Shown here piece by piece: positions 12,601 to 26,029 of a stretch of 64,000 nt of DNA. The position numbers and the translations under genes were made by a program. Numbering within the stretch: the first letter of the stretch is position 1; the number at the start of each line of letters is the position of its first letter. The DNA is taken from NCBI GenBank assembly GCA_963965975.1, contig OZ014422.1:2999155-3063154 (forward strand). Reading direction: 5' to 3'. The notes beneath the pieces were generated by a model. The model was given only the letters and a program-made list of their open reading frames with translations, did no database searches and had not been told where the DNA came from. The stretch is from Xestospongia bergquistia. Taxonomy: Eukaryota; Porifera; Demospongiae; Haplosclerida; Petrosiidae.

Positions 12601-15197
12601 AGAAAACGTTTGAACCAAAGATGGTAGGAAATAATTTTAAGTTTATCAACTTTTTGCTTTTTAAAAAACCTAGATGTATTATTAAATGAATTTGAGTACA
12701 TGGAATGTTAGAATGGATAAATATATACTGTAAAACTATGTTATTTTAACAACTACATGTGTGAAATATTTTGCAATCTATAATTTTTTTGAATTATTTA
12801 CTCTATAATTGTTGCTTTGCAATATTATACCAAAAAGTTTATAGTGAGTAACTGATGTGAATTTTAGATTCCATAATAATCCATCCCATATAAGATACAA
12901 ATTGATTATTACAATAACTGAATAATTTGTACATTATTATTTGGATGAATAGTACAATCAATGAATGTGTATTCTGTGTTCAATATATTGGTAATGAGAC
13001 TTACTCAGAATTAACATTGTTAGCAAATACAAACAGCTCTTGAAAAATTTGATATATTTCATATGCAACATGGACAATATCTGGATTATCTTCTTCAAAT
13101 TCAAATCGACTCTCAACCTCACTATGTAGCTAAGTACAGAGTTAGGAAATGTGAAGTTAGATAGAACTAACCAGTTCATCCAAAGAGGTGAAGAAAGGAG
13201 AGAAATAGTCCACATCTACTCTAATGAAGGATAAAAATAATATGGCTTGAGGTTTTCAGGTTTTACTTACTCCATAAAGACAGGATGGATTTTATTATAT
13301 CCTTGTTCACACTGTTTTAAACAACGAGAACACAGTGCTTCAAAGGCAAGCATATTTTCTTTGATACCCTATATATAGTTAGGTAGGTGGGTTTACAGTA
13401 TAATAACACTATACTTACACTATGTGGAGGCATTAGATTTCCTGACAATATTAATATCCATTGTGGAACAGCAATCTAACCAGTTAATGTCAATACTAAT
13501 ATAGTAACAACATCATTGACAGTACCTGTATAGCTGATGTCAATAGAGTTTTATAATTTAGATCTTCTGGACATTGTTGAACTTTAAAAAGCTGAATCTG
13601 GTAAACTTCATAGAGTACCCTTTAAATAAGATTATAATAATTACTATAAAACTTTCAATAAAGATGCATGGAAATGAAAAAGTAGCATAAGCTGAAATAT
13701 AGTGTGGCAACATAATTATTCATAACATATAATCTAAAAACTGCAACATGAAATATATACAAAGTGAAAAAATGAACTTATATTAGAGTATATAGGTGTG
13801 GCCTTACTGGAGATGTTTCTGTAATTTCTTAATTCCATTGTCTGACTTCAGATTAAAAATATTCAAGTGATCTTTCACAAGGTCTATTATATATGAAACT
13901 AAATCTTTAAGGTTTTTGATGAGAGTTAGAACCTGTATAAATAAATGTCATAAATATAACTAGTGTTTGTGCCATTTAAAGTGATATAAACAAAGTGATT
14001 AAATGTAGAAAAAGGTAAGGGGTAACATTGCCTATGTAGGGATTGCCCAGATTGTCTACTGAAATGTACTGGCAAAAAATCAAAGTATCTCATCCCTATA
14101 ACTGATAAGAACCTCTCAATACTATGTAGTGTTTCTTTCAATAACAATACTGAAGTGACTCAGTCACAAGTTAAGTATTATAGTGAAAATTTAATAAGCA
14201 TTGAATTTCTTTGATCTTCTTTGTAGTTGAGACAAAAATTATGTTGACTGTAATAATTTCATTCAGTGACTGAGGTGACAATTAAAAACAGTACTAGTTT
14301 GTTTTTATGTAAGAATTATTTTAATTGAGTGCTTCTGTAACCATTTTGTCATCACAATGTATAAAAGGGTAGGGATGTAGGGATAATACAACTGTAATCC
14401 CTACTATCTTGTTTGCATTCTTAGCAACAGGCAAACTTTAGTTATCTCTATGTTCTACTTCACTTAAAAAAAAGATTTGTGTACATGCTTAAAAGTAAAA
14501 CACATACCCATGATGAAGGTCCAGATGTACCATCAGTAAAATCCTGTACTGGTGTTCCTTTGATACTTCTCTCTGAGTCATGTAGTTCAGCTTCATAGTG
14601 CTGTATATTTTGTAGTACATCCAATAAAGCAGTTATATCAATAGCATATGCTTTATTATAGTCCAAGAGGACAGAAAGACGACTAATAATTAATGGGTGG
14701 GGTTTGTATAAATGAGGATCCAACAATGATATCAATAACACTTACAGTGCAGATTGTTGTAATGGAGTAATGTGATGATGATAGGAATGTTGGGTCAGCA
14801 ATTTTTCTGCAATGGGTGGCAAAATGGCATTCCAATGTCTAGTATATTCTTGACTGTCCTACATTCAAACAGACTCTAAACTAGGTACAAAATGCAATAC
14901 AAGCTAACTTTTTTACTTTCTTCTTCCATGATGCATTGCAGTAGCTGCTTGTAGCATAAGAGAACTTCATGTTCAGATTCAGATTTAGCCTCCTACGATT
15001 ACACAAGATAGCTTCCACTCATTTATACATTTATAACCTTCTTTCTTGCAATATCTAACCAGACTGTTAGTGTTCCTCGAGAATGTCTTCCAGAATGACA
15101 CAAGACATCAAGTGTCCTTTCTCCACCACCAACAGGGGAATGCTAAAAATACAAAATAATATCAAAAACACCATAAAAAGCGACTATCCACTATATG

Positions 15198-15237
<40 letters not shown>

Positions 15238-18200
15238 AACTGAGAGCAGACTCTGTGATTACTAGATTATGATTTGACGTTGACACCTATTACATAGTGT
15301 GTGAAGAACTTGTCACGTTATGCTTTCAATCTCACTTCCATTCGTACGAAGTTATGCACAAGGAATCTATGACTTTCTCTATTTCTAAAACATCTAGTCT
15401 TATTGATCATAATGTAATTGGTTTATACAACAGATCAGGTTCTAATTTTGTAACACTTAAATATTACCTTGTTGAAAAGATATAAATTAACTTTGTGAAC
15501 AATACCAGTAAGGTGGTAGTCACACTAAGTGTTTAGAGCACACTATTAGTGTGCCAGAGCAAAATATTAGTGTGCTCTGCACACTAATAGTGTGCAGAGC
15601 ACACGATGTGTCCTACCACACCATTGGTGTGCCAAGTGAAGAGTGTGCAGCAAACACTCCTCTTTTTACAGTGCAAAATTCATCTTTGGCAGGTTATAGT
15701 TAATGTCGATAGAACAGAGAGTACCTGTAACAAAAAGATTACTCTGCCAAGAAAATGATTTTTTTTAGGATCAGGAAGTAATCTTCTGAGTCCCTTCACT
15801 CTGTCTTTGCGAGTTTTGTCAGAATTCCTATAATAATTCTTAAGTAAAGACAATTTTACAGTGTACTTACCATAGTTCAATAACCAGATATTGATCTTGG
15901 GGATCAGTGATATCTCTATATATAGATGTCAAAACTAAGCTTTAATAGCCAATATACTTACAGTTCAAATGTTTCATTCCATTCTGGCTCTAGTGTTTTC
16001 TCTTTTACACTAGATCTGTAGATGTTACTAATGAGTTGCTGTTCTTCCCAATCAACTAAATTATGATGAGCTACCATAGAATCAAATTGCTTTTTATCAA
16101 GGAGAGCAAGTAGACAACAGGGATCTGAAAATAATTATCTTCATAATACTGGTAATGATATTATTTTCATACATACATTCACACATGTACATGCATACAC
16201 TTGAGCACATATGTATGCATATCCTACCAGAAAGACAGAATTACGGAACACATTTGGTTGTAAATATAAACAGATATATTCCAGTAGTAGTAATAGATTT
16301 GGGTATTCATTTTGTCAAATGAGGAGACTTACTACCACGCAGATGATGGTTCAATGCCAGTGCCATAACCCTAAACCATCATGCACTTAGAAGTTTAAAT
16401 GACACATATTTTCATTACCAAATATAATGGATTTAGCCATCCAATTTTGGATTGAAGTATCATATTCACTATTGCAGCATAATTTAGTATGTTTAGCTAA
16501 CAGATATACAAAATGAAACTATTTTATACTCAATTATATCAATAGGGAAATTTGTGTAATGAACAAAAATTATACATAGATATATTGCATGCATTTCTGG
16601 ACATGATGTAGAAAAACAAACAGGGGAACACTATCCTTCAGTAGCCATGTCCATTGTGAAAGTAAAAGATAAATAAATAGGCATCCAATAGTGGTTGTCA
16701 TTCAACAACACTTCTAATGTTATGGGTAAACATTATAGCTAACATGTGATGCTTCTTTCGTGTATTGATTTTAGTATTAATTGAAAGCTTTATTTGTCCT
16801 TTTTATGTGTGTCAATCTTGCATATTGGAGGTCAAATTATAATTTAGAGAAATCCATTTTCTTTGTCCTGACTTTGCACATGCTTGATAGAAACTACTTA
16901 TTGAGATCTAGACCCCTACTATTTTTTATAATCAAAGTAAATGAGTGATAGGTTTATAGAGCTAAAATTGTAAACACCAATTGCTTTATTTGCAATTATA
17001 CAGATTTGACCTCTAATACAGTGTGTAAGTTGATTCCATGCACTTAGAAGTTATTTCCATGAGTTGCAGGTAGTCTATATTACTTACACTTTTCTGCTGA
17101 AAGAGATTTTTCATGAGTTAAATTGTTACAATTGTACATAAAAAATGCACTACCATCATTTTGACCATAACATGGACATAAATATAATATGCATTATTAT
17201 TCCTGACTATGGTTTCATATACATAATCTGATGTTATCAATTATAGCCATCCCCTCTTCTTGCTTTGATATCCATAATGAAACACACACTAAACTGATAA
17301 GGTAACATTAACTACTGTAATCCTTGATGACTATACAAACATAAGGATTATTCAAAGTGTCTACATGTCAACATATGCATGTCTGTACTATATTAGTATA
17401 CATACCATTAGTAGTTTTTGCTGGTAACCTATTTGCTTTAATAACTGAAGAAAGATTATATATATGACACGACAATTATAATCAACCTATAAACTTACGT
17501 TTACATTTCAAGATTAGTGCTCTCTCCTATAAAATATACTTAACAAAGTACTGGGACATGTTCTATCTTACTTTAGTAGCTACACTTTTTCTTGCAATTT
17601 CATCAAATGAGGCAAATTTCTCTTCTGTTATTTTAAATACCTAATGGAATTATTATAAAGTGGAACCAATAAATTACAACACTAGTGTACTAACTGGATT
17701 GAATTTTAAAATTATGATTAGACTGAATAATTTATAATTTTCTATTACAGAACAAACTTAGACACACCAACAATAATTGTAAGGTATTATTGGCAAACAA
17801 GATTTTTAAAAAAACTTTTTTCACCTGCTTAATGTAATCAAATGTTGCTTTGTTATCCTGGTCACTATGAAACAGTTTTAGATCATAAAATAACTTGAGT
17901 GTATCACAACATACATCCTCTATCTACAAGATACACACAAAGTCAATATCTTGTATCAAAAGTACTGTAACAAGTTCTGACTAACCTGACTTGGTAACAG
18001 TTCATGGAAAGTTGCATCACTACCACATATATCATCTTTCATACTGTGCTGGTCCTATAATTGAATTTGAAAGATTATAATGCTAACCAACTATTAGTGC
18101 ATTTAAATGTAATCTGCTTGAGTTATAACAAAAAACGCAATAATAATATACTAATGAAAAATCCACTTATGAAAATCGATATCTACTTAAATACAAAATC

Positions 18201-18679
18201 ATACAGAACATTCTAAAGAGTTCTAGAGATTACACAACATTTCACACATCGATATAGTATTATATAACACAATGGTTTCCAACAGACAAGGTTTGTTGTA
18301 ATACACTCGTTACATAAATATAAAAATAATGTCAAAATGCTCACCACCACTACTACTCTTATTACATATAATATAAATCTATATACCTGTTCAATTGGTG
18401 ATCCTTCAACAGATGAAAGTACAGTACTGTCATGATCAGTTAAAAGATAGTCACTATCAAATCTGGCAAAGGAGATGAGGTAGATTATTAATAGACATAC
18501 ATAAATGGCACCCTATGCATTATACATATATACATAGATACATACATATATACATAGATACATACATATATATTATATATATTATAGTTATAGCCTATAG
18601 TATATTTGAAACAAACTGACTTGTGAATGCGATCGCCTATCTTTAGCATCGATTGTTTTCGTAGATTCAGTTTTTTCAT
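9635..18679 (-). CDS. UNC13D/BAIAP3-like protein, copy C
   Basis: Appears to be a whole gene: start MKKLNLRKQ (ATG 18677-18679), C2A near 15700-16130, MUN exons from about 15150 to 11430, C2B from about 11390 to 9635. Introns match those of copy E in position and largely in sequence. C2B has loop 1 GLNRSG and loop 3 DHDKFGRRFIG, so two usual calcium-binding aspartates are replaced, as in copy E but not in B/D. The intron at about 10246-11310 carries a 1 kb insertion shared with E and absent from D. The intron at about 15144-15725 is enlarged by (TA)n and a palindromic satellite. It probably acts in vesicle priming at membranes. No disabling change was noticed, though not every junction was checked. 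Confidence 0.75.
10297..10530. mobile_element. Inverted-repeat (MITE-like) element in copy C intron
   Basis: Left arm begins attttctagaaatgaagt and right arm ends tttcatttttagaaaat; the arms pair over about 50 bp, including gatggcaattacatcat. The left arm has about 37 extra bases. Related single-arm copies lie at 20205-20345 and 44675-44812. No transposase is present. Confidence 0.6.
12725..12895. repeat. Degenerate MITE-like repeat in copy C intron
   Basis: Counterpart of the repeat in the same intron of copy A (713-895), sharing ttattttaacaactac and gattccataataatcca. Inherited through the gene duplication. Confidence 0.4.
15195..15233. repeat. (TA)n microsatellite
   Basis: Uninterrupted TA dinucleotides inside an intron of copy C, at the left edge of sequence absent from the same intron of copies A and E. 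Confidence 0.85.
15530..15625. repeat. Palindromic AGTGTG-rich satellite
   Basis: Alternating cacact and agtgtg words. The core at 15570-15604 is a perfect palindrome with 17-bp arms and a single-base centre. Lies in the enlarged copy C intron. Confidence 0.75.
18517..18585. repeat. Microsatellite-like tandem repeat (catatatacatagata unit)
   Basis: Roughly 18-bp AT-rich unit repeated about three times inside the first intron of copy C. Confidence 0.65.
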
Positions 18680-19350
18680 TTTGAAGTCAAAGACCACGTC
18701 CTGTATCGGAAAATCTGTAAGATCTGTGGTTGTCGTGGTGTTTCGAATAGTACGCAACCGTATAGGTGCGAATAAACGGAGATTATACGGAAGTAATGAA
18801 TAATCATGGGAGTATAATATAATTAATTTATGTCAATTAATCGTAATTTTGATTTTTAGGGTTATCCAAACAAACAAAAAGTCTGAAATGTCCTTTCATA
18901 TCTATTATCCCTCTGCCTAAGACTTGTCAACAATGTACTACTGATACTTGTGATGCTATCAAATGAAAAACAGGTAGCACTTTTGTTGTCATATATAATG
19001 AGTACAAATAGCAGGCAATTAAATTCTATATAAATCAAATTGTCACTTTTTTGTCTCTGTTTCAGCATTTTTAAAACAATGAAGATCTGTGTAAGAACTA
19101 CACCATTTGTTTATTATTTGTTATGTATTTTATTTTATATTCATAGTCACTATAGGTGTCCCCATTTCCCAAAATCTATGAATACTAATATTGTAAAATA
19201 TTATTCATATACTGACTCTATAAACAAGTCATTGTTATTTAATAGATTAAAAATCAATCTGAATACAATTGTCTTTTCTTTACAATAAAACATAGGAACC
19301 AATTCATTAGTCTTGAGTGCATACATATATATATACATATTATATAAATT
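18680..19350. other. Upstream region of copy C
   Basis: No gene. Similar to the upstream flank of copy A (5950-6600), so it marks the extent of the duplicated unit and probably holds the copy C promoter. No specific site can be named. Confidence 0.45.
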
Positions 19351-19407
19351 CTAACAATCTTTTAATGAATCTTGGAATATATGTTCCAAGATTCACTTAA
19401 AGATTAG
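19350..19407. repeat. Imperfect inverted repeat
   Basis: Left arm contains aatgaatcttggaa and right arm ttccaagattcactt, separated by a few bases. It sits at the edge of a repeat-rich intergenic block. Confidence 0.6.
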
Positions 19408-19431
19408 ACTTGGCCAAAAGTTAGGGGGGAG

Positions 19432-19967
19432 GAATGAGTCAAAAAGCCACCACATGCAGTTTGTCTATGTTTATAGTACACATGCCCTCTGTTTACAAGC
19501 TGTAGCTCTCTACTTTACCATATATCTGACATCTTAAATATATATCCGACATTTTATATGTATACGACATCTGATATAGACTATAATATCTGACCTTGAA
19601 ATACACATCTGATGTCTGATATCTAACATCTGATATATATATATCCGAACTCTAAAATATATATCGGAGGTTGAATATATATATCCAAGGTTATATATAT
19701 ATGTGACCTGATTTGCAAAAAGGGACCACTTCTGTCACAACATTTGTGACCTGATTTGTGAAAAAAACACTGTTAAAACATAACAATAAACAGTTTTACA
19801 TACATGTAGAATAGTTATGCATATGTATCAACTGTATGTATAAAAAACTGAGATGTTTTAACAGAAGTTTGTTCAAAAGTCACAAATATTTTGACAGAAG
19901 TGGTCCCTTTTTGCAAATCAGGTCACATATAGATAGATTAGATGTTGTGGTGGCTTTTTGACTTATT
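19432..19967. mobile_element. Nested inverted-repeat element (outer pair)
   Basis: The outer arms carry gtcaaaaagccaccaca near 19437 and its complement tgtggtggctttttgac near 19946. Between them lie an AT-rich satellite of atctga/atccga words (19525-19690) and a separate MITE. No coding capacity was seen; it looks like a non-autonomous DNA element that was itself invaded. Confidence 0.55.
19701..19928. mobile_element. MITE with long terminal inverted repeats
   Basis: Begins atgtgacctgatttgcaa and ends with the matching complement; the arms pair over about 45 bp, including agggaccacttctgtca. About 228 bp long, non-coding, flanked by TATA-rich DNA that may include the target duplication. Confidence 0.75.
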
Positions 19968-20204
19968 TGGCACCCCATAAAGAGTGATCATAACATTGAC
20001 AGAATCTAATCTAGCCACACCCTGGCTTTCCTAAAACAGTACACTGATGTAAATACATATGCTCTATTGGCTGCAAATAGTAACCATTCTCTTTCCTAGA
20101 ACATTGGAGTATGCTGGACACTTTGTACTGAGAGGAGACGATAGCACAGGTAGCACAAACAACTAAGGATATTTACCAACTATCAAAATCACTTAATTAA
20201 TATC

Positions 20205-20345
20205 ACTGATATGTTGTTGCATTCTATGCCTGTGCTATTATGTAAGGATGATGCAATTGCCATCTCTACTATCTTGTTTGCATTCTTTGTATTGCACTGA
20301 TATTATATTACCCATCCCTACATTTACTTTATTTTTTAGAAAAAT
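20205..20345 (+). repeat. Dispersed repeat, third copy of intronic family
   Basis: Starts near atgttgttgcattctatg and ends at ttagaaaaatatttt. Close to 44675-44812 in copy E and to the complement of 10300-10440 in copy C, but here it is intergenic. Confidence 0.65.
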
Positions 20346-20651
20346 ATTTTCATTTACTTATATATAATAAAGTTATTAATATGATTTATAATGACAAATT
20401 TAACATGATCAAAGTTGAATGACCTAGTCAGTAGATAGGTAGAGTAGTAAGTACTTTATAATGTATAATATAATTAAAAACATAAGAGATAATGGATAAG
20501 AATATTAGATATGTTAGACAAACTGTTTAGTTATATATACTTTAGTTTCTGTTTCCATGTGTTTCTTCCTTTTACATATTAAACTGATTTATATAATAAT
20601 AATATCTAAAGAGCTAGAAGAAATAAATGACAAGTAACAAATGATTTATAC

Positions 20652-20751
20652 CTGAGGGTTTCTGTCAAGTATTGGTTTTAATAATGGTTCTGTTAATGTC
20701 GTCAGCAGTTCTTTATATGCTATCATGATCAGTTCATCAGTACTATCAGTA
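20652..20751 (-). other. Possible orphan exon
   Basis: On the minus strand an acceptor (ctgtatcacag) precedes a 100-nt open stretch ending before a donor (gtataaat). It encodes DELIMIAYKELLTTLTEP followed by LLKPILDRNPQ. It does not match the UNC13-like copies. The amphipathic, low-stop character looks coding, but no partner exons were found. May be a relic or part of an unannotated gene. Confidence 0.35.
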
Positions 20752-21127
20752 CTGTGATACAGTATATATATTATAGTTAGGATACTTTAAAGCAAGTGTT
20801 ATTGCTGAAATGATCATTTTAGGATTACAGTAGAATAGTCATAGTAACAACAGTGTTCTAGGATACTTTGATACAAGAGCTATGACTCTGATGACTATTC
20901 CAGGATTGTCCTGGGATAAGCAATAAATATCAATATTCTAATACTGACTGGTCAACCACACCCATTTATCCAACTAGTACAATTGTAATTCTAGTATCTA
21001 TGTTGTCATGTAGAACTGTAAATTTTTGAAAATTTCTACACATAAACACAGAAACAAACAATTATTGCAAGATCTTGTAAAAAAAAAGATAATGCAAAAA
21101 AACATGAAGCAATGTGTCACAATTTTA

Positions 21128-24100
21128 TTATTTGTGAGACCGATGAAAATGAGAACTGAATTGAAAGGAATGTCCAACATGGGTTTGTCTCTTGAATTTT
21201 TTAATACTTTTCATAAATTTCTGAGCCATTGGTTCAGTAATCCTATTCTCTAGTTCTTTAAAGGCAAAAGTGTGCTGATAGTGAAAGAGGTTTAAATGCT
21301 CTATTTTACGTTCATCTCCTTCCAGAGGTGTTGTATTACAAGGTACAACAGTAATACCAGCCAAATCATCACTACTAAATGTATCATGATCAAACATAGC
21401 AAGAAGAAGAATAGCACCATCTTGTTTGAGTTTTGAGGGATCAGCAGTCCTAGTTATATAACATTAATATAATAATATTATTATGTATAATTACTGTAGC
21501 GTTTTTGTCTTTACATATCTTGTAGAGATGAAAATGTTGGAGCTTACAATTCAAATGTTTCATTGAAGATTGGATCTAATGTTTTCTTCTGCACATGGGT
21601 CTTGAGGGCTTTGTGTTTAGTAGCAGTAAATATTGTTGCTGGTAGTAGGTATAGTTTGACATAAGGGTCACTTTTCCCTAAATCATTATTAGTTATATTA
21701 TACTAGATTAATCAACTCACCACTACGATCTAGTCCAGGTATATGCTCAGCAAACAATACTTCAACTACTAATGCCTTCTTTGTAGAGTCATAAATATGA
21801 CTTATATGAAGGACACCAAGTTGATCCTTTGATTGAGCCTTCAATATATATATATAAGTATTATTGTACAAATATAACAAACACTTCAATACCTGTTGTT
21901 TTACTAAATCATTACAAAATTTCTTTATAATATCTTCTGTTGGTAACACAGAAAGACTAAGATCATCCAACAAGATCTACAAAGAAATTTATTACATGTC
22001 ATAACTTTAACTGCTCACTTTGTAGTCCTCTGTCTCCAGTTCAGTACGTGATAATCCATTTCCATCTGCTTCAAAAAAGTCACCAAGTGTAGTTAGAGTT
22101 ATCCTCAACTGTTTATAATTATGACGATTAACAGCTGATTTGTGTGACAATTCGATATATTCTCCCTTCAATTCATTGATAATATCAAGCCATATGTCCT
22201 TCATAATACTGGTATGAAAATAGTAACAGTACTGTATAGATATGATAGTTATTTGTTACCTTAGGAAGATTGGAGTCAATAAAGCTTCTCCCAATTTACC
22301 CATATTAGTAGCAATATAGTCCAATAATGGCTCTAATACCTAACAAACAGTATTGATATTATATTGACATCTCCTGACTTAACTAACTTTGTCTGAAGGC
22401 ATATCATCACTAGCTTCCATAATACCAGGCAAATAAGCCAGTATACTTGGTGACAACTAGAGAGACAATGTTTCTATCTCTGTATATAATATATGTACCA
22501 CACCTTTTCCTTGATAATCTTCACTATTGAGTCAATTTTGTTGAACATGTCTCTATCAGCATTATCCAATACATCAAGTATCAAAGTACGAGCATGTTCA
22601 CTTAGCTTTGGTCCCTCAACTGTTTTTTCTTCATCCAACCATTTATAGTAAGCAGGTAAGTCTAGCTCAGTTTCGCTATTTTGCAACACTTGCTCAACAT
22701 GATGGATGTTATTAAGAGTGATGCAAAGCTAAAAACATCAGATCATAACACACAGAGGATTGTGTAATAGTGTTATTTTACTTTGTCAGTGACTATGAAA
22801 TGTCCATCTTCATCAATATAATAATCAGGCTGAATTTTGTCAAACATCAGCTCAGCATAGTAAGTAGACAGTTCACACAGATTCTAAATAGTAGATTATT
22901 TATAATGTATTCACAATGATGTGTACCTGAACAACTGCAACAAAGTAACCTATAGACTGTTCCCTGTCTGGCCACTTTACATCATTCCAGAAGGAAATTA
23001 CCTAGTACAAAAAAGATGATATAAAGCCTAACTTAAATTTTTCATACTTGCAAGAAGAAGGCATGAGCATCTACAGCAGAGGATGAGAAAGATGCTCTGT
23101 CTGTATACTTGACAATAGTGTCTAATTCAACAGCTTTTAACAGCCTCTCCTTTGCTATAGATTGCGCAACATGTATCCACTTTGAAAGAAAAGGTCTGAA
23201 CCAAAGATGGTAAGAGATAATTTCAAGCTTATCAACTTTCTGCTTTCTTAAAAACCTAGGTATATAAATAAATGAATACAGGAGTGGTAGAATAAAAAAT
23301 GAATGTATATATGTATATATATATATATTTTTTTAAAACTTACTCAGAATTAACATAGTTAGCAAATACAACCAGTTCTTGAAAAATTTGATAAATTTCA
23401 TACGTAACAAGAGCAATATCTGGATTGTCTTCTTCAAATTCAAATCGACTCTCAACCTCACTATGTAGCTATGTACAGAGTTAGGAAATGTTAAGTTAGG
23501 TAGGACTAACCACTTTATCCAAAGAGGTGAAGAAAGGAGAGAAATAGTCCACACCCACTCTAGCAAGGTAAAAGTCACTGATAAATTGCTGGAGTGTAAT
23601 CTTATACTTACTCCATAAAGATAGGATGAATGTTATTGTATCCTCGTTCACACTGTTTTAAACAATGAGAACACAGTGCTTTAAAGGCAAGCATGTTTTC
23701 CTCTATACCCTATATATATTAGGTAGGTGGGTTTACAGTATAATAACACAACACTTACACTATGTGGAGGCATTAGATTTCCTGACAATATTAGTATCCA
23801 TTGTGGAACAGCAGTCTAACCAGTTAATGTCAATACTAATATAGTAACAATAACATTGATAGTACCTGTATAGCTGATGTCAAAAGATTTTTATAATTTA
23901 GATCTTCTGGATGTTGTCGAACTTTAAAAAGCCGAATCTGGTAAACTTCATAGAGTACCCTTTAAATAAGATTATAATAATTACTATAAAACTTTCAATG
24001 AAGGCACATGGAAATAGAAAGGTAGCACAAGCTGAAATGTAGTGTGGGAACATAATTATACAAACATATAATTTAAAGACTGCAACATGAAGTATATACC

Positions 24101-25972
24101 AAGCCAAAAAATGCACTTATATTATAGAATATAGGTGTGGCCTTACTGGAGATGCTTCTGCAATTGCTTGATGCCATTGTCTGATTTCAGATTGAATATA
24201 TTCAAATGATCTTTCATCAGGTTAATTATATACGAAGCTAAATCTTTGAGATTTTGAACTAGATTTATAACCTGTACAAAGATGTTTGATAGTGTCTTAA
24301 AATACAAGTGTGGATATTATAACAAAGTACATAAAATGTATTGCTAATAAAAGTTATACTTTTAACACACAAAGTAATCATATAAAGTACTATATGTTAA
24401 ATTGAAAAGTACAAAATTGTATATCATACTATGTGGCCAATCTAATCAACTCAGATCTAATAATTCGGTAATTTATGTGTATAGTTTATACATTCTGCAA
24501 GCATTTACAGTTGTAAAGTATTTCATTAACATTCTCTTGTCATATACAACTATACAGTGTGAAAGACTTGCTCTTTTAGCTCACACACAGGCCACATACC
24601 ATACTACATGTGTAATGCATACCCATGATGGAGGTCCAGATGTACCATCAGTAAAATCCTGTACTGATGTTCCTTTGATACTTCTCTCTGAGTCAGGTAT
24701 TTCAGCTTCATAGTGCTGTATATTTTGTAGTACATCCAATAAAGCAGTTATATCAATACCATATGCTTTATTATAGTCCAAGAGGACAGACAGACGACTA
24801 ATAATTAGTGGGTGGAGTTTAAATATATGAGGATCCAGTAATAATATTGATAACACTTACAGTGCAGATTGTTGTAATGGAGTAATGCGATGAAGAGAGG
24901 AATGTTGAGTCAATAGTTTTTCAGCAATGGATGGCAAAATGGCATTCCAATGTCTAGTATATTCTTGACTGTCCTACATTCAAACAGTCTATAAATTAGG
25001 TACAAAATACAATAAAAACTAACATTTTTGCTTTCTATTTCCATGATGCATTGCAGTAACTGCTTGTAGTATAAGTGAGCTTCATGTTCAGATTTAGCCT
25101 CCTAAAGATAAGATAACATTACTCAATCATTCCTTCTTATTTAACCTTCTTTCTAGCAACATCAAGCCAGACAGTTAGTCTTCCCTGTGAAAGCTTTCCA
25201 GAGTGAGACAATACATCATATGTCATTTCCCCACCACCAACAGGGGCATACTAAAAATAAAATGATATCACATACTATATAAATTATTATTATTAAAGAA
25301 ATTTATGTTAATCGTATCTTATCAACAAAAATGAATGCGTGCTATTATGTAACAAATAGCATACCAAGAATATTTTAGATAATCACTTCAAAAAAAAATA
25401 GTGTAGAAGTTATATCTAAAATTAGCTATGAGAAATTCAATAGTCTTTGGCAGAATATAATAGATAATAGAATATAAAGCACCTGTAACAAAATGAATAC
25501 TCTGCCAAGAAAATTATCTTTAGCATTTGCAAATAGTTTTCTGAAAAGCTTCACTTTGCTTGTCTGACTTTTATCAAAGTTCCTATAATATTTCTTAAGT
25601 AAAGACACTTTTACAGTGTACTTACCATAGTTCAATAACTAGATATTGATCTTGGGGATCAGTAATATCTCTATAATATAGACATCAAACCTAAGCTTTA
25701 ATAGCCAATATACTTACAGTTCAAATGTTTCGTTCCATTCTGGGTCTAGTGTCTGCTCTTTTACACTGGATCTGTAGATGTTGCTAATGAGTTGCTGTTC
25801 TTCCCAATCTTGTAGATTAAGATTACGAACAACTTTAGATTCAATGTGTTCTTTATCAAGGATACCAAGCAGACAATAAGGGTCTGAAAACAAAATAATA
25901 TTCGAATTTAAATGAATATTTGCACACATACCTGTACATACACATACATTGTACACTCACACACACACACAC

Positions 25973-26029
<57 letters not shown>

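Noticed and set aside
15083-15485. Two plus-strand frames of about 60 codons
   Set aside because: One is antisense of a MUN exon running into a (TA)n tract; the other lies in inserted non-coding DNA with no known family.
20090-20155. Exon-like stretch with cctag acceptor and gtagca donor
   Set aside because: Too short and without recognisable protein sequence; chance splice-like words are common in AT-rich DNA.
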